DNA of 9,296 nucleotides from Patescibacteria group bacterium. GTDB taxonomy: Bacteria > Patescibacteriota > Minisyncoccia > Phycocordibacterales > UBA1006. Shown here piece by piece: positions 5,779-9,296 of the stretch. Within the stretch, counting starts at the first letter, position 1. The number at the start of each line of letters is the position of its first letter. Under the pieces are notes generated by a model. The model was not told where the DNA came from, made no database searches, and was given only the letters and a program-made list of their open reading frames with translations. The position numbers and the translations under genes are program-made. The DNA lies in the NCBI GenBank assembly GCA_020428615.1, contig JAGQMO010000027.1:1-9296 (forward strand), given 5' to 3'.

Positions 5779-6180
5779 ATGGACATGTTTCAAAAAATTG
5801 TGAAATGGAATGAGGAACGAGGTCTCATTGCAAAAGGTTTTCATCACACCAAAGAAGCTTCTTTTATTATCGAAGAATTACTCGAGAGTACAGGAAACTA
5901 TGACAGCGATAGTGCACGTAACAAGGCAACATATTACGCAGAAGAAATTCTCCACAATACCCAAGCAGACGCTGAAAAAATAGTAGATGCTCTTGGAGAC
6001 ATTATCGTGTTTGCAACCGGAGCAATCAGAAAAATTGGATACGATCCTTCAAAGGTCATGGATGAGGTATTCAAAGAGATCAATTCGCGCACGGGAAAAA
6101 TGGTCGATGGGAAATTTGTTAAAGATCCTGATGCCAAACGATACTATGCTGATTTCAACCATTGTAAAGTAAGCAAATAA
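5779..6180 (+). CDS. All-alpha NTP pyrophosphatase, MazG-like, probable dUTPase role
   Basis: 133 residues. A MazG/dUTPase-superfamily helical fold is suggested by EELLE at 32-36 and DALGDIIVF at 70-78, the two acidic motifs that bind Mg and the triphosphate, followed by an amphipathic helix and SRTGKMVDGKFVKDPDAK (103-120), similar to the C-terminal tail of phage-type MazG-like proteins. These enzymes hydrolyse (d)NTP to (d)NMP and pyrophosphate. Substrate cannot be read from sequence, but thyA follows after five bases and tmk is divergent, so dUTP to dUMP (or dCTP to dCMP, which would also need a deaminase) is the natural inference. Start 5779 is chosen because it sits six bases past a strong extended -10; an ATG at 5785 is a less likely alternative. 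Confidence 0.85.
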   Translation: MDMFQKIVKWNEERGLIAKGFHHTKEASFIIEELLESTGNYDSDSARNKATYYAEEILHNTQADAEKIVDALGDIIVFATGAIRKIGYDPSKVMDEVFKEINSRTGKMVDGKFVKDPDAKRYYADFNHCKVSK

Positions 6181-6185
6181 ACACT

Positions 6186-7034
6186 ATGCGACAATACTTA
6201 GACGTACTCAAAAAAATAATGGAAACTGGAGTTGATGTCGAGGGACGAAATGGTGGAACACGCAAAATCTTTACCGAACAAATGAGGTTTAAGATGTCAG
6301 ACGGTTTTCCAGCAGTAACAACGAAAAAACTAGCTTTCAGAACGATGGCAGCAGAACTATTTTGGTTTATGTCTGGATACAACGATAACAACGAGCTGAC
6401 GCGACTTGGTTGTACTATTTGGACAGCGAATGCTGAATCTGACTATTGGAAACCAAAAGCAAAGTTTGACGGTGATCTTGGACGTGTATATGGCGTACAA
6501 TGGCGAAGTTGGCAGGGTCCAGACGGTAAAACAGTCGATCAGTTAAAAGACGTTGTTGAACGAATTACAACGAACCCAAACGATAGACGATTGATCGTGT
6601 CTGCGTGGAATCCAGGAGAACTTGATCAAATGGCGCTTCCACCATGCCATATGATGTTTCAATTTTTTGTCGCTGATGGAAAATTATCACTCCATATGTT
6701 CCAGAGGAGTTGTGACATGTTTCTCGGCGTACCGTTTAATATCGCATCCTACGCACTTATGCTCCATATTGTGGCGCAGATGACAAATCTTGAACCGGAC
6801 GAGCTCATTCTCACCCTCGGAGATGCACACATTTATCACGATCATTTTGATGCAGTCAAAGAACAATTAGAGCGTACTCCTGATACGCTCCCTACCCTGT
6901 GGTTAAATCCTGATATTAAGACTTTGGAAGATCTCGATACGAAAAAACTCAATGAACCGAATGATATTTACACCCTCGCCAAACTCGAGAACTACAATCC
7001 TCAAGAAACCATTAAGGCAAAAATGGCAGTGTAA
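6186..7034 (+). CDS. thyA: Thymidylate synthase (ThyA, folate-dependent)
   Basis: Converts dUMP and 5,10-methylene-tetrahydrofolate to dTMP and dihydrofolate. It is 282 residues, a normal length. Visible family motifs: R21 near the N-terminus (phosphate loop, GRNGGTR), GRVYGVQWRSW (99-109), RRLIVSAWNP (134-143), the catalytic Cys154 in LPPCHMMFQF, RSCDMFLGVPFNIASYA (174-190) with the dUMP-binding Asn, and GDAHIYHDHF (212-221), whose HIY binds the sugar. The C-terminus ends MAV, close to the usual AV/PV tail that closes over the substrate. It is co-transcribed with the MazG-like gene: only ACACT separates that stop from this ATG, and no Shine-Dalgarno is seen. The dihydrofolate made here needs a DHFR that is not in the window. 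Its stop codon lies within the terminator at 7032-7066. Confidence 0.97.
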   Translation: MRQYLDVLKKIMETGVDVEGRNGGTRKIFTEQMRFKMSDGFPAVTTKKLAFRTMAAELFWFMSGYNDNNELTRLGCTIWTANAESDYWKPKAKFDGDLGRVYGVQWRSWQGPDGKTVDQLKDVVERITTNPNDRRLIVSAWNPGELDQMALPPCHMMFQFFVADGKLSLHMFQRSCDMFLGVPFNIASYALMLHIVAQMTNLEPDELILTLGDAHIYHDHFDAVKEQLERTPDTLPTLWLNPDIKTLEDLDTKKLNEPNDIYTLAKLENYNPQETIKAKMAV

Positions 7035-7066
7035 TAAAAAAGACTAACGTTTAGTCTTTTTTATTA
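7032..7066. terminator. Bidirectional terminator shared by thyA and the 7051-7731 gene
   Basis: A 16-bp perfect inverted repeat with loop CGT; its core is AAAAAAGACTAA / TTAGTCTTTTTT. On both strands the stem ends in a run of U's. It contains the thyA stop (7032-7034) in one arm, and the stop plus the last codons (Lys-Lys-Asp) of the opposing gene in the other, so only 16 bases separate the two convergent genes. Confidence 0.9.
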
Positions 7067-7731
7067 TTCAACCAAGCCAAATAAATTTGTCTAAAGATGA
7101 CTCCAAATACCAACCAAAAAACATACTCCTCAATGGGGATAAAACCAAATAGAGTAATTCCTGACAGTAAATCTAAATCCCAAGTCTGTTGAATCCAGTC
7201 TTTGTTAATTAGTAAGATAAAGAAATACAGCCAAAGAGAGAATACGGAATACACAACAGCAAAGTATACCGTCCGTACCGGATTAATCTTACTTCTAGCA
7301 AACATCCAAAAAACGGCAACAACAGAGGATATTAAAAAGGAGTTAAAGCTACTCAAGCTAAATACGTTAAAGAAAATTAATATACTGATGAAAGATAGCA
7401 CTACCGTTGAGAATACGATGTTCCAATTTTTATTTTTCCATCCAGTAACTCGAACGGGAAAGAAAAGTGTATTGATAATGACAGCAAATGAACCAGTGTA
7501 GAAGCCAAGAATGAAATCTTCAATACCAAAATTACCTCCAGTAATTGTTTCGGGAAACCACCAATCCTTTGTCCAAAAGAGTCGAGCACTTAACAAGCTT
7601 AATACTGCAACAACTAGTCCAACCGACATCATATCAAGACGGTACCTTTTGTGGGTGAAGAAGAAAATTAAGGCAGGAATGAGACTAACGAAGGTTGTTA
7701 CCAAGTAAACGTATTGGCTTTGAATAATCAT
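7051..7731 (-). CDS. Seven-TM protein, lycopene-cyclase-domain-like
   Basis: 226 residues, almost all membrane helix, with about seven segments (roughly 5-26, 35-53, 74-92, 105-124, 130-145, 155-176, 194-219). The C-terminal GFIPIEEYVFWLVFG (196-210) matches the P-x-E-E-x-x-F motif of heterodimeric-type (CrtYc/CrtYd, CarR-like) lycopene cyclase domains. A weaker earlier copy, GNFGIEDFILGFYTG (66-80), follows KDWW as the later one follows KDWI, so the protein looks like an internal duplication, as in fused CrtYc-CrtYd. Known members cyclise the ends of lycopene. No other carotenoid gene is nearby, and Patescibacteria generally lack full carotenoid synthesis, so substrate and function are open. 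It is a one-gene unit with a -10-like box six bases before the ATG and a shared terminator at its stop. Confidence 0.78.
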   Translation of the reverse strand: MIIQSQYVYLVTTFVSLIPALIFFFTHKRYRLDMMSVGLVVAVLSLLSARLFWTKDWWFPETITGGNFGIEDFILGFYTGSFAVIINTLFFPVRVTGWKNKNWNIVFSTVVLSFISILIFFNVFSLSSFNSFLISSVVAVFWMFARSKINPVRTVYFAVVYSVFSLWLYFFILLINKDWIQQTWDLDLLSGITLFGFIPIEEYVFWLVFGVIFRQIYLAWLNNKKD

Positions 7732-7737
7732 ATATTT

Positions 7738-7743
7738 ATATTA
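7738..7743 (-). promoter_or_regulatory. Probable -10 box of the 7051-7731 gene
   Basis: TAATAT on the minus strand, directly preceded by TG, then AAATAT and ATG 7731: the same six-base spacing to the start codon as at tmk and the MazG-like gene. The box itself is only a four-of-six match, and the surroundings are AT-rich. Confidence 0.4.
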
Positions 7744-7748
7744 CAACA

Positions 7749-7866
7749 AAAAACCAAAAAGAGATGAAATTCGAGACATCAAGAAATATTTTTATAAGAC
7801 GTTCCTGCGGACGGTGTTAAAAATATTTTGAAGATAACAAAGAAGTTCACTCATTTTTTGGTTTTT
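7749..7866. repeat. 118-bp imperfect foldback element
   Basis: The ends are a perfect 12-bp inverted repeat (AAAAACCAAAAA at 7749-7760, TTTTTGGTTTTT at 7855-7866). Further in, GAG, TGAA and TTC blocks line up between the arms, then an 11-bp perfect pair AAATATTTTTA / TAAAAATATTT, and a GC-rich tip with GTTCC-TGC-GGAC. The whole region can therefore fold into one long, bulged hairpin. It fills the gap between the VanY-like gene and the 7051-7731 gene. On the minus strand the stem is followed by further T's, so it may be an oversized terminator. A structured small RNA or a relic of a small mobile foldback (MITE-like) element are alternatives. No ORF is seen in it. Confidence 0.6.
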
Positions 7867-7873
7867 AGATATT

Positions 7874-8713
7874 TTATTTTAGATTTTCAATACCAACCCA
7901 CACAAACTCCCACGGTTCCGGATCAGGTCCTTGATTCGAAACACCTTCAGGGTAACTTGGAATGAATCCATGTTTTTTTGTACGCTCAAAATTATTCTGG
8001 CTCATCCATTCAAAACACTCAGTTTCGGCAAATGTATACACGAGGTAATCGTTCCCGCATCCAAAATCAACCGTATATCCCGAGTGGTGCTTCGAATAAC
8101 CAGGGATTGCCGATACCGCAAGAACAGTATCGAGTACCTCATCGTAACTACCGTCAAGTATCACTGATGGGTCTGAGAGTTTCATTTTATCAGTGAAAAT
8201 ATCACGCTGTGCGGTTGAACTGCGATACCCTGAAACAAAGTGAAGACGTATACCTTCGTTCAACATTTCGTTCCGCATAGCAAGGTAGGCATCCCGCACC
8301 TCCGGGCGCGTTCGCACATTTTCAAACTGCACGAGTTGTGATTCATCAGCAAAACCGCGCTGTTTGTACCCACGTGTTTCTGCTTTGGCTTTTATATACA
8401 CATCAACCTCAGGAATTTGATAAATGTATTTAGTAAAAAATTCTACACCACTCTTTCTTTCAAAGAGATCATATAACTCAACAAATTCCATATTACTGAA
8501 ACACAGAAAATCTCCGCATCGCGGATGTATTGGTTCATCAATTTGTTGCGCAATTTCCGGTGACATTGCTGGAGTAGGTGAAGCAGGATAATCAATAATG
8601 ACAACCTCCCTATTCGATGTGTGGGTGTTAGAAAAATACAACCACGCAATACCCCCAATCCACACGATAGCCAACAAAAAAATGAGAATAGTTTTCCCAT
8701 TTCCCTTATTCAT
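7874..8713 (-). CDS. VanY-like D-alanyl-D-alanine carboxypeptidase (peptidase M15B)
   Basis: 279 residues from ATG 8713. A single N-terminal membrane helix (about 8-27) puts the catalytic domain outside the membrane, where the family trims D-Ala from peptidoglycan stem peptides. A linker with PASPTPAMSP and a pair of cysteines (CGDFLC, 66-71) follow. Catalytic-domain motifs: VSGYRSSTAQRDIF (160-173), then SKHHSGYTVDFG (207-218), in the S-x-H-x-x-G-x-x-x-D pattern, giving zinc ligands His209 and Asp216. The last motif, normally E-P-W-H, reads EPWEF (266-270), so the third zinc ligand His is Glu269. The catalytic Glu266 is kept. The activity may be altered or lost. An in-frame ATG at 8743 would overlap glyA by 23 bases; 8713 begins with a normal signal anchor and lies 7 bases after the glyA stop, so the two genes form one unit. 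Confidence 0.85.
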   Translation of the reverse strand: MNKGNGKTILIFLLAIVWIGGIAWLYFSNTHTSNREVVIIDYPASPTPAMSPEIAQQIDEPIHPRCGDFLCFSNMEFVELYDLFERKSGVEFFTKYIYQIPEVDVYIKAKAETRGYKQRGFADESQLVQFENVRTRPEVRDAYLAMRNEMLNEGIRLHFVSGYRSSTAQRDIFTDKMKLSDPSVILDGSYDEVLDTVLAVSAIPGYSKHHSGYTVDFGCGNDYLVYTFAETECFEWMSQNNFERTKKHGFIPSYPEGVSNQGPDPEPWEFVWVGIENLK

Positions 8714-8720
8714 AACAGAC

Positions 8721-9296
8721 TTATTTTCGCAGAATTTTATCAATTCGGCGAGCTAATTGAATCATGTCTTTTTCTTTTTTACCTCGAGTGGTTTCAGCAG
8801 GTGTTCCGAGGCGAAGTCCTGATGGATTAAACGGCGAACGAGTGTCAAAAGGGATGGTATTCATGTTCACGATAATACCTGCTTTCTCAAGCCGTTGTGA
8901 CGCTTCTTTTCCAGTTAGTCCTGTTCCCCCATTCCACACATCCATCAAAAATACGTGGTTGTCAGTTCCACCTGAGGTGATACGCCATCCGAGTTTTTTC
9001 AATTCACCTGCGAGCGCTTTGTTATTCTTTACCACTTGTTCAGCATATTTTTTGAATGTTGCTGAATCGGCTTCTTTTAATGCCACCGCGAGTGCCGCGA
9101 TCTGATTCATGTGTGGTCCTCCCTGCATACCTGGGAATACTGATTTTTGAATTTTCTCAAACAGTGTTGGCTCACCTTTTTTAGTTTTTACGTGACCATG
9201 ATCGTGACGTGCAAAGATCATACCTCCACGAGGCCCACGCAATGTCTTGTGTGTGGTGGTCGTTACAATATCAGCATACGGAAATGGCGACGAGTG
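8721..9296 (-). CDS. glyA: Serine hydroxymethyltransferase, C-terminal part, runs off right edge
   Basis: Converts serine and tetrahydrofolate to glycine and 5,10-methylene-tetrahydrofolate in the cytoplasm, with PLP. The last 191 residues are visible, out of about 410-420 in the family; the N-terminus is beyond 9296. The PLP-lysine motif DIVTTTTHKTLRGPRGG is at the start of the visible part (Lys is the 17th visible residue), followed by FPGMQGGPHMNQIAALAVAL, SGGTDNHVFLMDV, and the carboxylate-binding Arg region PSGLRLGTPAETTRG. An internal Met further along is not a start, because the frame is open to the window edge. It supplies the one-carbon unit used by thyA in the same window and is followed by the VanY-like gene after 7 bases. 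Confidence 0.97.
   Translation of the reverse strand, partial: HSSPFPYADIVTTTTHKTLRGPRGGMIFARHDHGHVKTKKGEPTLFEKIQKSVFPGMQGGPHMNQIAALAVALKEADSATFKKYAEQVVKNNKALAGELKKLGWRITSGGTDNHVFLMDVWNGGTGLTGKEASQRLEKAGIIVNMNTIPFDTRSPFNPSGLRLGTPAETTRGKKEKDMIQLARRIDKILRK

Noticed and set aside
5740..5847. Longer tmk start at 5847
   Set aside because: It would overlap the coding start and promoter of the divergent MazG-like gene and add residues before the normal kinase N-terminus; the promoter at 5746-5754 also lies inside it.
8714..8743. VanY-like start at 8743
   Set aside because: It overlaps the end of glyA, and the added residues precede a normal signal anchor that begins at 8713.
8764..9105. Plus-strand open frame opposite glyA, and similar frames opposite argS and ileS
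   Set aside because: They are shadows of well-supported genes on the other strand and show no family features of their own.
1..9296. CRISPR arrays, tRNA genes, insertion sequences, phage genes
   Set aside because: No regularly spaced direct repeats, no tRNA-like cloverleaf ends, and no transposase or integrase motifs were seen on either strand.

Overview
The window reads as a compact chromosomal segment of a Candidate Phyla Radiation (Patescibacteria/Parcubacteria-like) bacterium. The basis is small intergenic gaps, near absence of Shine-Dalgarno sequences, a eukaryote/archaeal-like (type 2) isoleucyl-tRNA synthetase with an HYGH signature, a VanY-type peptidase and housekeeping genes in very short transcription units. 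This assignment is inference from gene style; no rRNA or marker set is present. There is no tRNA, rRNA, CRISPR array, insertion sequence or transposase.

Layout. Positions 1-1487 (-) hold the N-terminal half of ileS, running off the left edge. Positions 1488-1693 are not empty. On the minus strand they hold a promoter, a 15-codon ORF with four Ile codons (MQTRVAIIEIIEKTA), two mutually exclusive RNA pairings and a perfect 10-bp GC-rich hairpin with six U's just ahead of ileS. This is the layout of a ribosome-mediated (leader-peptide) attenuator controlling ileS and is the most interesting signal in the window. Positions 1694-2422 (-) encode an AT-rich, membrane-anchored protein with a possible nucleoside-deoxyribosyltransferase-like/DUF4406 C-terminus, driven by a promoter centred on a 39-bp perfect palindrome. 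argS follows at 2533-4254 (-). A small 44-codon ORF (4319-4453) lies between argS and the tmk-msrA pair (5739-4520, -), which overlaps by ATGA. Divergently, 5779-7034 (+) carries an all-alpha NTP pyrophosphatase (MazG/dUTPase-like) followed by thyA. thyA converges on a seven-TM lycopene-cyclase-domain-like gene (7051-7731, -) through one shared bidirectional terminator. A 118-bp imperfect foldback (7749-7866) separates that gene from a VanY-like peptidase (7874-8713, -), which lies 7 bases after the end of glyA (8721 to the right edge, -).

How the genes fit together. The NTP pyrophosphatase (dUTP to dUMP, if dUTP is its substrate), ThyA (dUMP to dTMP) and Tmk (dTMP to dTDP) make a consecutive thymidylate route from one divergent promoter region. 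GlyA is nearby and supplies the methylene-tetrahydrofolate that ThyA uses. IleRS and ArgRS charge tRNA, MsrA repairs oxidised methionine, and the VanY-like protein belongs to cell-wall peptide trimming.

A recurring regulatory style is visible: at least three starts (the ileS leader ORF, tmk, the MazG-like gene) have an extended -10 box (TGN-TANNNT) exactly six bases before the ATG, so transcription should begin at or within a base or two of the start codon (leaderless mRNAs). Two more (argS, the 7051-7731 gene) show a close variant.
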